From assembly GCA_025435555.1 (NCBI GenBank), contig JAIWWG010000106.1, forward strand, positions 32,126 to 96,125: a DNA stretch of 64,000 bases, in the 5' to 3' direction. Positions 11,345 to 22,550 of this stretch are shown piece after piece. The notes below the pieces were generated by a model that saw nothing but the letters and a program-made list of their open reading frames with translations, was not told the DNA's origin and made no database searches. The position numbers and the translations under genes are program-made. This DNA comes from Chytriomyces cf. hyalinus JEL632. Lineage: Eukaryota; Chytridiomycota; Chytridiomycetes; Chytridiales; Chytriomycetaceae. Each line of letters opens with the position of its first letter. Position 1 is the first letter of the stretch.

Positions 11345-12061
11345 CGTTTTTGGCAGATGACCGTATTGAACATTGGAGAACCAACTGGTCGCGAACTGAT
11401 TGTCAAGAGAAACTCGTTTGTCGCTGCTGCGGGAGAAAACGTTGTCATTAAAGCTGAGCTGGTAACCACTTTTTTTTTTTTTTTTTTTTTACATACCTGA
11501 TTGTTGGTATCAGAATTCCGACGGACTTTCCGCCTACCGCATTTACAACTCTGGATCTGTTGCCATTGCTGCACCCACTGGATCCATTCACAACGTCAGC
11601 CTGTCCGTAAACGAAGAAATTTACGTGGATCCAAAAATGCTTGTCGCATGGGACGCCGGTGTACGCGTTCAAGCCACCTCAACCAACGAAGCCGACACGC
11701 ATGCTGCAGCAAAAGTGGAACCTGCTCCTGTGTTTGCTGGAGCGAATATTGGAGATCAGGTTGCTGCCATGTGGACTGAGAGGTTTAAAAGAGTGGGTAC
11801 GACTGTTTGGGAGAGTATGAAGTTTTTGGGAAAGTTGGTGCTTTGGAAGGGGAAGCAGGCGACTGTTTTGAACAAGGTGGGGAATTGTTGTTTGTTTTTT
11901 TATTCATTGAAGGTGGTAACCTTTCTTTTCTTAAAAAAAAGGGCATGTATCGCTTGACGGGTCCGGGAGAATTGTATTTGGCGTCTAGAAGGCTGCCAAC
12001 TCTGTCCTGGTTTGCGCGTGTGCCGCCTGCTGTTTTCAGATCGCCCAAAAGTAGCAAATGA
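10789..12061 (+). CDS. AIM24: AIM24-family mitochondrial protein
   Basis: Five exons fit at 10789-10950, 11080-11235, 11357-11461, 11514-11876 and 11942-12061, giving about 301 residues. The fold characteristic of the AIM24 family is visible: FWTAASSGSVYLGAPRGL, then GRELIVKRNSFVAAAG, then YNSGSVAIAAPTGSIHNV, and near the C-terminus GMYRLTGPGELYLASRR, which matches the family's LTG.G-type closing motif. The N-terminus is Ser/Arg-rich with few acidic residues, fitting mitochondrial import. In yeast AIM24 supports MICOS integrity in the inner membrane; that role here is inferred. Two introns contain T runs of about 31 and 21 bases. Confidence 0.8.
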
Positions 12062-12188
12062 GAGACACAAAAACACATATAAAGTAGCTGGGTTTTCATT
12101 ACTGATTGACTGAAATATGACCAATAACAAACAAAAGACTTGAAAAGTAATATCATAGAGTGGGGAGGGAAGCGGGAGGATGGGACCA

Positions 12189-15100
12189 CTACCACCCCTT
12201 CTCCGTCTCGAGCCCCTGCGTGTAAAACGCGGGAATGCTTGTATTCCTCAGCCGTTCCATCACAAACTTGTTGCTCTCCTCAAACACGTCCGGATGATAA
12301 TCTGCCTCATCGTTTAGTTTGGAAACCAGGCGTTTCAGCGTCGCTTCTCCGAGCCGCAGCGAGTTTCCTCGCAGAAACTTTTCTGAAATCTCAACCGTCA
12401 TTGCGTGCAGCTCGTTGCGGCTGCTGTGGACCGTCACGCCGTTACGCAGGACAAACTCGGGTATGTCTTTGCAATGTTTTCGGTAGTGCTCCATGAGGAG
12501 GATGAATTCAAGGTCGCGTTCCGTGTGGGATTTGAGGAGAAAGTTGTAAAAGTCTGTGAATGTTGGGATTTTAGAATGGGATAAACGATTGGCTTTGTAT
12601 GCTTACCCGCCAACGAAAGAGGAGACGCCAGCCTGTTTTGTAGCACTTGAAGAATGAGGGGGTCCTGCTCCTTTGCCATATCCGCCTCTTTCCCTCCTTC
12701 CCGATGCAGAAGGTCGTCTGGCACAATGGTATGAAGACCGGCATCATCGCCGTAGTCCTTTGAGTTTTCTTCAAAGAACCGTGGGAAGCTGGACACACGC
12801 ATGATCGAAAGAACTTCCAGAAACGCGTCGTTGAAGATATCTGCGCTGTAATTGTTGTCGATTTGGATGCTCTTCAAAATGGCTGTCTTGACTTTGGAAG
12901 GGAGACAGACTTCTCGTTCGCCGTTACTCAGCAAGAACGTTTCAATGATTTTCACGGCGGCGTCTTTGATTTCCGTCTCAGATCCGCGTTTGCAGATTTT
13001 GCGGTAATTGATTACCGACATGTAGAAATCAAAGTTTTCCTGTGAATGCTCCTTCTTCAAGTACACGTAAAAGTCGTTCCGAGACAGGGGTGGGGACGTC
13101 TTGTCTGCAAGCACCTGGAACAGGAGCATGCTCAGCTTACCCCCTGAGGACCCATCCTGCCCGCCGTCCAGCTCCAACCACTCCTGCATCTCATCCTCCT
13201 CCGCCTCATCCAACCCGCCGGCAACTGTTGCCGCTGCCGTCCCAGCAGCAGCAGCACTGCCCTTCTTGTCCCCTTTGCTCGTCTTCTTGGTGCCGACAAT
13301 TTTGAGTTTGACGCCTTTCGCTTTCGTGGTAGCGAGCTTATAAAACGCTGGGAAACTACTGCGCTGCATGTTCAAGCACACGTGTTGTACGGCCGCTTCA
13401 AAGATTCTCGGCGTCCAGTTTCCGTTCTTGTTGACTTCCGAGTCGAGAAATAGTCTGATTTGGCTGGGAACGTTCACGTGCAGGCGGGATTCTGTGTCAA
13501 TGTATTTGCTCACGATTTCGTTGAGTTCACTTTTGACGCGGATCATGAGTGCGGATGTTTGTGTTGGGGCTGTGGCCAGGTTGGTTGTGTTGAGATTGAG
13601 GTTTGGGGTCAGTGGTGATATTGGCGACGTGGGGAGGGTTGCTGACGCAGCTACAGGGAAAGTGGTGGATGCCGTGGGAGATGCAGAAAATACTGCTGCC
13701 GGTGGGTTCGGGGAAATAGGCGACGCCCTCACAGCATTTGCTGGGTTGTTTAAGATCCCTTCAGGAATCTTTTCGCAGATACGCTTATATCTTTTGACTG
13801 CGAGGTAAAAGTCTACCAAATGCGCCTTCTTTTCCTTCTTGAGGTATGTTCTGAAATCTTTTAACGGGGGTACAAGTCAGACAGTAATAAATTAAATGCA
13901 ATGCTTTTAGTTACCTCTGCAAGACAGGGGTGGTGGTATCTTGTCTTCCAGCGTTTGTTGCAGTCCGTACTTTAACTGCGCAGGTGTTACCATGTCAGCA
14001 AACTGGCGGTCTGAGTTTGATTCGCCGGTGACTTTCCAAATAGCATTTACTCTATCTCCGTTGGTGGAGTCGTTGTTGTCATCGAACGTGAATGTCTGAA
14101 AAGCGAGTCTTGAAAGAATGCGGTTCGAAATTGTAGCTCTGGAGGAAGTGTCTGTGACTTCGAGCAGCTGGAACTGCACCTCCTCGACCAGGGGCAGCGT
14201 TACTCCAGTTGTGGATTTGACCGCGAACGATTCATCCACATTGATCTGGATCACGACTTGTTTCTGAAACTTTGGGAAACTCGCCAGTTTCAACGTTGTG
14301 ATGACATTTTCCAAAACAACCTTGAAAATGTCGGGATGAATATTCTTTTTCTCCGAGACTTCTTGGCACACTATGGCGCGAATGCTTGGGGGAACGTTTA
14401 ATTCTTGTGGCGACTTTACGGCAATGAAGCGGCTGATTAAGTCCGTGACGGCTGATTTGCATTGTTCCATGAGTTTGGTGTCGGCAGATTCACCCGCGGC
14501 TCGTCCGCTTAGAACTTGCGACGGCAGCTTTTCGCAGAGTTGTTGGTATTTTCGGAGGGCCATGTAAAATTCAATGTTTTCTTCAGAATGTTCGCGGATC
14601 AGGAAGCTGTGGAAATCTGTGCAAACCAGACAAAGGGGAATGGGTTTACAAAAACATGCGGCCTACAAGCGATACAAAAAAGCATACCTTTCAGAGATAC
14701 CGGAGACAGCAACTGATCCTCCAATATCTGAGAGATGGTATACTTGAGCGTGATCGGGCCCTTCAAAATGGCAGCTTTGTAAAAGTTTGGAAAACTCGAC
14801 AAGCGAACCATTGTTAAAATCGTATCCAAGGCGTCCCTGAAAACATCCGGATGCAAGTTATTTTGTTCAGTAACTTGCGCCACGATCGGTTTAAGAATGT
14901 GAGATGGGATGTTGAGTTCGCGTTCGGCGCCGGGCGTGAAAAACTTTTCCACAATGTTGAAAGCGGATGTTTTTGCGCGTTCGAGTTTTGTTGGGTCGTA
15001 TTCTTGCCCTTCGGGGCTGGTAGAGTTTAGGAGTGCGTCGTTGGGGATTTCCTCGCAAATGCGTTTGTGCTCCTTCACTGCCAAGTAGAAGTCAATGTTT

Positions 15101-18100
15101 TCATCGGAGCTCTCTCCGATCAGGTAGCGATGTAAATCTGAATTTATAACGTGTTAGTTTACAAGGGTTGAGAAGAGATTCAAGACAGAGTTGCTCACCC
15201 TTCATTGAAAACGGAGTTGAAAACTGATCCTCCAGCACCTGCAAGACACCAAACTTGATTGCAGCGTCAGCTCCTTCTTCAAGAATGGAGGCGCGTCGCA
15301 CTAAAGGCGACATTAGCGCTGGCTGGTATGTCACGCTTGCCCGTCGTGCCTCCATCACCGAGTTTCGCACCTCGTCCTCCAGTCTATCAAGCGCCGAAAT
15401 AGCAGGCTTGTTAAACTTGGTCAACGAAGAAGCGCGGCGGACTGTGGCTTTGGGACTGTTCGCTTCGGAGAGAACGCTGGATGAGGATATGACAGATTCC
15501 AGCGCATTGTCACTTTTGACAGTTGAAAATCGCTGGCTTTCTGTTCCACCGGGCGATGGAGGGATGGATTCGTCTTCTCCACTGAATGAGTTTTCAAGCT
15601 TGGACGAGCTTTTTGAGACTTGGCGACTGCTGCCTGGCTTGTTTGAAATTTTTTTCTTGTTGGGTCGTAGAGTGCCTTTGGCGCTTGCGGCTTTGAAAAA
15701 CTTTGGCGCCACCAAAGTTTTATGGGTATTCAGAACCAATTCCATCGCATCGTCAAACACTTGAGGATGTAGATTCCGCTTCTCGTTCACTTCCGCCAGC
15801 ACAGCTTTCAAGATTTCTGGAGGAATGTTGACTTCTTGTCTGGACCCTTTTGCGAGGAATTTGGCAACGATTTGGATTACGGCAAAAAATGCTTTTGATA
15901 GTTCCTCGCTTTTGAAAGACTTTGAGTTAATGAGTTGTTCATCGGGTATGGGCGCGCTTTGGGTTTGGTAGGCTTTTACGGCGTAGTAGAAATCGATGCC
16001 TCGTTCTTCTCCTTCGTCGGTTGCGAATTTAACGTAGTCTGGTGTTTTGTGAAAGAATTCAGTGTACCAAATACATTGAGATGAAAATGAAATGAAATAC
16101 CTTTGCTCGAAAACGGAGCCTGGTACTCATCGTTTAACACCTCAACAAGAGCAACTTTGATTTCATCGGCTCCAAAATCCGCTGCTATTTTCACCGTTGG
16201 CGACTTTAACGTGGGAATGTTGTCAATCCACGACTTTGGTCTCGGTTTCTTTGCTTGCGCTGACTCTGCTTCCGCGTCCATTTCCTCTTCTTTCTTTGCG
16301 GCCGCTTTTTCGGACATCCGCTTCTTGGTAACTTCTTTCACGAAATTGGGAAAACTCGACAGCCGCAGCATTGTCAAAACAACAACAAACGCATCTTGAA
16401 ACACGTCTGGATGAATGTTTAAGTTGCTGTTGACGTTTTCTGTCAGCGGCCGTTTCACTTTGATGGGGATGTTGAGTTCAAATTCGCCATCCTCGGCAAC
16501 GAACGCTTGCATGAGTTGTTTGCACGCGGCTTTTGCTGCTTCTAGTTTTTCAATGTCTTCGGTGTTGTTTGGGACTTCGTTTGAATTTCGTAAGAGGTCA
16601 TCCGGGATGTTTTTGCATAGTTTCTCGTAGCCTCTGAGTTTGATGTAAAATTCAAAGTTTTCCTCGGAATGCTCACGACACAGGAAATCACGGAAATCTG
16701 GCGAAGAAAATTCAGTCAGATGGACTTCCTTTAAACAAAGACTTCATTGTCTAACCTTGTCTTGACATTGGCGGCGGCAGCATATCATCCAGAACTTGCA
16801 GAACCGTTGGCCGAAGTTTCGGCTCTCCTTTCACCGAGGCAACTTTACAGAAATTCGGGAAACTCGAAAGGCGCATCATTGTCAACACATTGTCGAGCGC
16901 ATTGTCAAATATAGTTGGGTTGATGTTGGTTTTCAGTTCCAAAGCCGAGATTAAGGGTTTCATAATTTTGGAAGGAATGTTCAACTCGATGGGTGCACCG
17001 GACGCAAAGAATTGCGCATAAATTAGATCAAGCGATGATTTGAGTTTGGTTAACTTGGCGTCGAGATTTGGATCTGAGTTGGAAATGTTGGTGTCGTTCA
17101 TTGCTGCGATGGGGATTTTTTCACACTGTCGCTGGTAGTCTTTCACGGCCATGTAGAAGGCGTAATTCTCTTCGGAATGCTCGCTTTGAAGAAAAGAATG
17201 AAAGTCTATGTTTTTTTCGCGTTTTATATTTGTGATTGCTGTCGAAACAAATGTTTGATGTTACCTTTTTGCGAAAACGGGGGACACAGCTGGTCTTCAA
17301 GCACTTGAACTACAGTAAACGAGATTGGTTTTCTATCACCAGAGCCGCTAAGCGGTCGCGGTTTCATTGTATCCGGACTGAGCAAACTGGGATCGTCATC
17401 GCCATCCCATCCAACTGGAAGTGAACACGTTTCTCCAATGTTGAGTCGTTTTGGTTTCTTGAGTAACTTTGAAATCGCAAATTTCGAGCGTTGCGCTGTA
17501 GCGTCGGACGTCTCGGTAGTGGAGATGCTCATTCGCTGTGTCGTGGACTCGTTTGTTTCTCGGATTGAACTTGTCGGGCGGTTTGAAGAAGCGAGTTTTT
17601 TGGACTGGTTTGCTTCGCGCACAAATTTTGGGAAAGTTGACACGGACAGCTGGTTGACCATTTTATCCAATGCTTCCAGGAATATGCGTGGATGAATGTG
17701 GTTGGAAGTTTTGACTTGATCAATGAGCATGGATCTTGTGGAAGTGTCGAGAGGGAGAGTGGCTCTTTCAAGAATGTTCGTGATTTCGAGGGCAGCAGTT
17801 TTTAGCCTTGAAAACGTTTCTTGTTCTCGTTCTTGCGTGTTCGGTTTTTCAAGCGCGGCAGAAGGAATATCTTTGACGAATTTCGTGACGGCATCGTAAA
17901 ATTCCAGAGTTCCCTCAAGCCCTTCGCCTTTCAGAAAGTCATTGAATTCTGTAAATTGATCTCTTTTAGAATATCAGTTGGGGCATTTGGGGCGTTTCCT
18001 CACCTTGCTTTGACATTGGAGACGGCAAGTCTCCAGCCAGGACTTGCTTGACTGTCGGTCGAAACTTGGCTGGCCCTTTGATTGCACCTAATTTAAGAAA

Positions 18101-21100
18101 CTTTGGAAGATCCGCACTGCTTAGCGAAGCAACCACTTCATTCACACATTCTGTGAACGCGTCTGGTACTACGTAAGTGTCAGATTCCAGCCTAGACAGC
18201 AGCGACTCTGCATTTCCCACAGAGATGCAAAGATTCGCACACGCATCGGGAGAGCTGAGTCGTGACTTGATTCGGGCTGATGCTTGCTTGATGCGGTCCA
18301 AGTCAAACGACATGAGCGAGCCTTGTAAAACAGTGGAAAGGTTGGTCCAGATGTCTGCGGGGATTCTGCTCCACAGTTTTTTGTATGTTTGGAGCTCGGA
18401 GTGGAAATCGATCATGTCGAGGCGGTTTTCGTGGAGTAGAAATTTTTGGAAGTCTGGACCGATGGTTGACATTAGTCAAGCTTGGTACATCCCGGTATCA
18501 TCAGTTTCAAATTACCTTCCAAGGAGAAAGGCTCCATCAACTGGTCCTCAAGTACTTGCACGATAGAGATTTGGTCCATGGACTTCACAGGTTTCAACAA
18601 CGCGGGTTCATCAAACTCGCCCACGGCACCCAACTGAGCCCTGACTTCATCTTTTGCCTCTGCAGCAACCTCGTCATCCATCTCATTAGCCCATTCTCCC
18701 TGCACTGCGGGAAGTGACGCTGTCTGGTCTCCTCTCGTTCTCCCGCGTGTCGGACTTTTCATCAATTTCGAGAAATTGAATTTACTCGTGCTTACGCGAA
18801 CAGCATCAAGAACTTCAAAAGAGCTGTTTTGCGAATTGACTGATTTCGTAACGCTTTGCCGTGCAGATCCGTTTTGTTTTTCAACTTCTTTGCAGAATGC
18901 TTTGAAACTTGTTTCTCGCAGCAATGAAACGACCAAGTCTACGACTTTGGACAATGCGGCGGGGTTCACATGTCCCAGGATTGACGTGTCTTCAAGGACA
19001 GAGACACGCAGTGGAAATGGAATGTTGAGTTGGTATCGCGAGCCACCTGCAAAGAATGAGTTGATGATTTCGATGGATTTGGATTTTGCGAGGTCGGAGA
19101 TGGCGGTGGTTCCGGCGCAGAGGCTTTCGTATTCTTTTGCTGCGGGGTAAAAAATGACGCCGGATTCTGCACCGGATCGGGCTAGGAAGTTTCGAAAGTC
19201 TTGAGAAACAAAGTAAGGCTTTTAGAGAAGAATGGAGGGGGAAAAAATGGCAAGAAAAAGTGAAAAACTGTACCGATTAAGGAATAAGGACTATGCAACC
19301 GATCCGCCAAAACATTTTCAATACACGTTCGATACTGGATCCTTCCCTTCGCAAGCGCCACTCTTTGAAAATTCGGTAAACTCGACAACCGCATCATTTG
19401 AACCACGTTTTCCAATGCACGCGAAAACACGTCTGGATGGATGTTTCCTCGCTCATTGATGTTTGCGTGTAATGGTTTTAGGATAGTTGATGGCATGTTG
19501 AGCTCTGTGTCTGAATCTTTGGAGAAATATGTGGACACCATTGCGTCGAGAAGGGTTCTAATTTGGGACAAAATTTCGCCGAATTGAGTTTCGTATTCGA
19601 TACGGCTGTTTTTGTCTTTGAGGAGAAAGTCGGGGATGCTTTTGCATAGGGCCTTGTATTCGTTCAAGTCGCAGTAAAATTTCATGTTTTCTGAGGAATG
19701 CTCACTGTTGAGAAATGTTTTGAAGTCTAGGTTTTGATTTTTGTTGTAAGTTCATGTCACGCGTGAATACCTCAAAGTGTCAAACCTGAGAGAGAAAACG
19801 GTGTTTCATAATTGTCCTCTAAGATGCAGTAAATATCTGCTGAAATGAATCCAGCCTGGCTGTTTCGCGCCGACGGCGGCCTGGACTGCCGAGGATCGAC
19901 AGGAGCTTCTTCACCAACTCCAAAGGTAGATGACTCTTTTCCAGAGTTGCTTTTGGTGCCCGTCCAACATTTGAGTGCGTGGAACACCTGAGCCATGTTT
20001 GAAAGAACGGGTCCTTCCACTTCCAATGACCGCGCTGGTGCTTTATCCGCGTCGATTCTCATGATAATTTTCCCCTTCCCGCACGCGTCTTTGCAGAAAC
20101 TCGGGAAACTTGACAGCTTCAACATTGCAAAGACATTTCCCATTGCATCTGCAAATACTTCTGGGTGGATGTTCTGGCGGGATCGGATATTGTCCATTAG
20201 TGGTTGTTTGATTTTTGCTGGGATGTTGAGTTCGAGGATGGATCCTTGGTGAAGGAATCGGTCGAGGATTTGGAGGACGGTGATGATGGCGACTCCGAGG
20301 TATTTCATTTCCTGAGTATTCTCGTCGCTGAATACTGCGTGGCGGAGTAATTCGTCGGGAACGTTGCTGCAGATTTGGGTGTATTCTCGAAGTGCCAGGA
20401 AAAACTCAATGTTTTCCTCCGAGTGCTCCCGGTATAGAAATTCTTTGAAATCTGGTGCCATTAGAAAGGAGTGGGTTAAAGTGCTAGTAAAATTGTGACA
20501 ATGGCTGCTACACAAACCTTTATGTGAAAATGGAGGATAAAACGCGTCATCGACAACTTGCTGGACTGATATTTCCGACACTTTCAACATTTTTATCTGC
20601 TGCGGAATAAGCTCGGCACTACGGCTGTTCTCCCCCGCCACCATCAAGCCGCCATTCTCTGAAATTGATCCACAAGTTTGATTCCTTCGTTTTGCTTCAT
20701 TCGATTCATTTGTGGCTTGAAACTTTTCAAACGTGGGCGCTATCTTTTGAAGAACATGGTACGCGATTCCGTCGAACGCGCCTTTATGAAAACTGCAGCT
20801 TCGCTCCATTTCTTCAACGTAGCTAATGTGGCTTAACGACACTTCGATGGGCTGTTGCGCGTCTTTCGAAATGAACGATTTTACAATTTCTTTGAATTTT
20901 GATGCTGCAAGGGGTTCGGGAGAGTCTTCTTTGGATGCTGCGGGGTCTAAGAATAGGGTACGGTAGGATCGTACGGCGAGGTAAAAGTCTATTGCGCTTT
21001 TGCAGGTTTGGTCGCTGCAGAATTCGTTGAATTCTGGATTGCAAAGTGGGTTACGTTTACACGAGTTTCGGGCGTTAATAAGTTTGGAATATTACCAGAA

Positions 21101-21915
21101 AAGGACATTGGAGAGGGCAAGAGATTATCCAGAACCTGCTCAATAGTCGCACGCAACCTGCATTCCCCCCGCATCGACGCCGCCTTGTAAAAATTCGGAA
21201 AACTCGACAACCGCAGCATCGTAAACACATTCTCCAAAATCTTTTTGAAAATGTCTGGATGAAAGTTTTTGCCCTCCACTTCCTTCTTCATCACGCGTAT
21301 CAGGTTTGCTGGGACGTTAAGTTCTTGCTCAACGCCCGTTGTAAAGAATCGGTCAATCATTGCAAAGAGGGATGTTGAAATGTCTTCGATGAGGTGGTCT
21401 GGTTTCGAGTCGGTTGCTGAGATGTTGCGGAGAAGTGTTCCCGAGACACACGCGCACTTGCGTTCGTATTCTTTTAATGCGAGGAAAAAGTCAATGTTTT
21501 CTTCGGAATGTTCGGCCATAAGGAATAGCTGGAAGTCTGCGAAAAAAAAAGACGCGTGTTGAAACACGGTGGGTTATTATCATTCTTTCTTTCTTTCGTT
21601 TTTTTTTTTTTTGTTCCTGTTAGGCTCACCTCGCATCGAAAAAGGTGGAGCGTACAAGTCTTCGAGAACATCCTGCACAGTAATCTTTGAAACTCCTGGC
21701 ACGAGCGATTGCCGCCGTTCCGGCCTCTTCAACGAAGAACGCGTTGTTTCGTCCGCAGCGCCATCCGTCTTCAAACTGCGGGACAAAGAAGCTGCCTGCA
21801 CATGCAGATCCGAGTTTTGGTATGTATATTGAGATGGTGTCTGAGGGTTGTCTTGGACCCCGCCGGGGCTGTCCGCATCATCCATTTCGATCACAAAAAA
21901 TTTCGTCGTCTTCAT
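12189..21915 (-). CDS. Giant protein of about 15 tandem RGS-type modules
   Basis: Fifteen exons fit: 21630-21915, 21096-21536, 20518-21033, 19786-20451, 19274-19726, 18516-19199, 18004-18453, 17265-17948, 16756-17205, 16101-16697, 15199-16038, 14688-15137, 13915-14616, 12607-13857, 12189-12553; total about 2,944 residues. Exons 2-15 each start at the D/E of an RGS-like block such as DFHSFLIREHSEENIEFYMA and end in the helix leading to the next (VLEDQLxPPFSxK). The second half of each module has ELNIP, then hPDVF, then MLRLSSFPNF. Every intron is phase 1 at the same point. Exon 14 holds two modules without an intron. RGS domains speed GTP hydrolysis on G-alpha; whether these modules do is unknown, and modules 2, 5 and 7 are divergent. 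No membrane segment, DEP or GGL domain is evident. The gene is divergent from a small secreted protein. Confidence 0.9.
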
Positions 21916-21998
21916 TGTGTTGGTATTTTTGGTATGGAAGGAACAAAGAAAAAAAACACGGGCGAATCAACCCCCTCGAACTTTATCACTGTGGATCT
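21916..21998. promoter_or_regulatory. Compact divergent promoter region
   Basis: About 83 bases lie between the RGS-array start codon (minus) and the small secreted protein start (plus). No clear TATA element is seen; the centre is A-rich on the plus strand (gaaaaaaa-type run near 21950). Confidence 0.35.
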
Positions 21999-22417
21999 AT
22001 GAAGATGTTCGCTGTGAGTTTAGTGGCTGCGGTGGCGGTAGCTGTGATGGGAAGGGTTGCTGGAGCAGTTCCGTTGCCGGCGAACTCTGTGTGGGATGTG
22101 GCCAATGCTGCTGCTATGAGATCAAACCAAGTGTCATTAGTATCCAATGCTAGCATGTTTCAGGCCGGGGAAGCAGGTTTGGCTGCGTTCTTTTCTCTTA
22201 CTTTTACAACTTTCAAAAATGACGGATCAACAACACGGCAGTTCCATCGATGCAGGCATCACATTTTGTAGCTGACCATCAAACTAACTCTACGCTCGCT
22301 AAAATGGTCGTTGAAGGCGGAACGGACCAACTCGTGCGGGATATGTTCTTTGGAGCGCATGCATATGCAAGCAACGTGTCTGCCTCTGACGAGACACATC
22401 GAATGGCCGGCCCATGA
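21999..22417 (+). CDS. Small secreted protein, no known domain
   Basis: Two exons fit, 21999-22176 and 22242-22417, phase-consistent and giving about 117 residues. The N-terminus is a classic signal peptide: MKMF, a hydrophobic AVSLVAAVAVAVMG core, then AGA before AVPLP. The mature part has no Cys, several Asn sites that could be glycosylated (VSNASMF, QTNSTL, ASNVSAS) and no domain I recognise. It sits between the RGS array and the ceramidase. Without expression evidence the splice model rests on phase and on GT...AG sites only. Confidence 0.55.
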
Positions 22418-22550
22418 TGTTACAGCTGCTTTCCCACGAAATTATGCGAGATTCTCTCAGAAATTCTGGACCCAGGGCCAGGGGCAGGAAGCATTAGAAA
22501 TAAAAATATCAGTGCGATGTCAGTGCACCAATCATATTTTTCCTTCAAAA

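Noticed and set aside
13368-13808. Plus-strand frame of 146 residues inside the RGS array
   Set aside because: Antisense shadow of exon 14, with repeated GDxGDV-like low complexity that mirrors the Ala/Pro/Ser linker.
15255-15764. Plus-strand frame of 169 residues inside the RGS array
   Set aside because: It is antisense to a Ser-rich linker of the RGS gene; composition mirrors that linker and no domain is seen.
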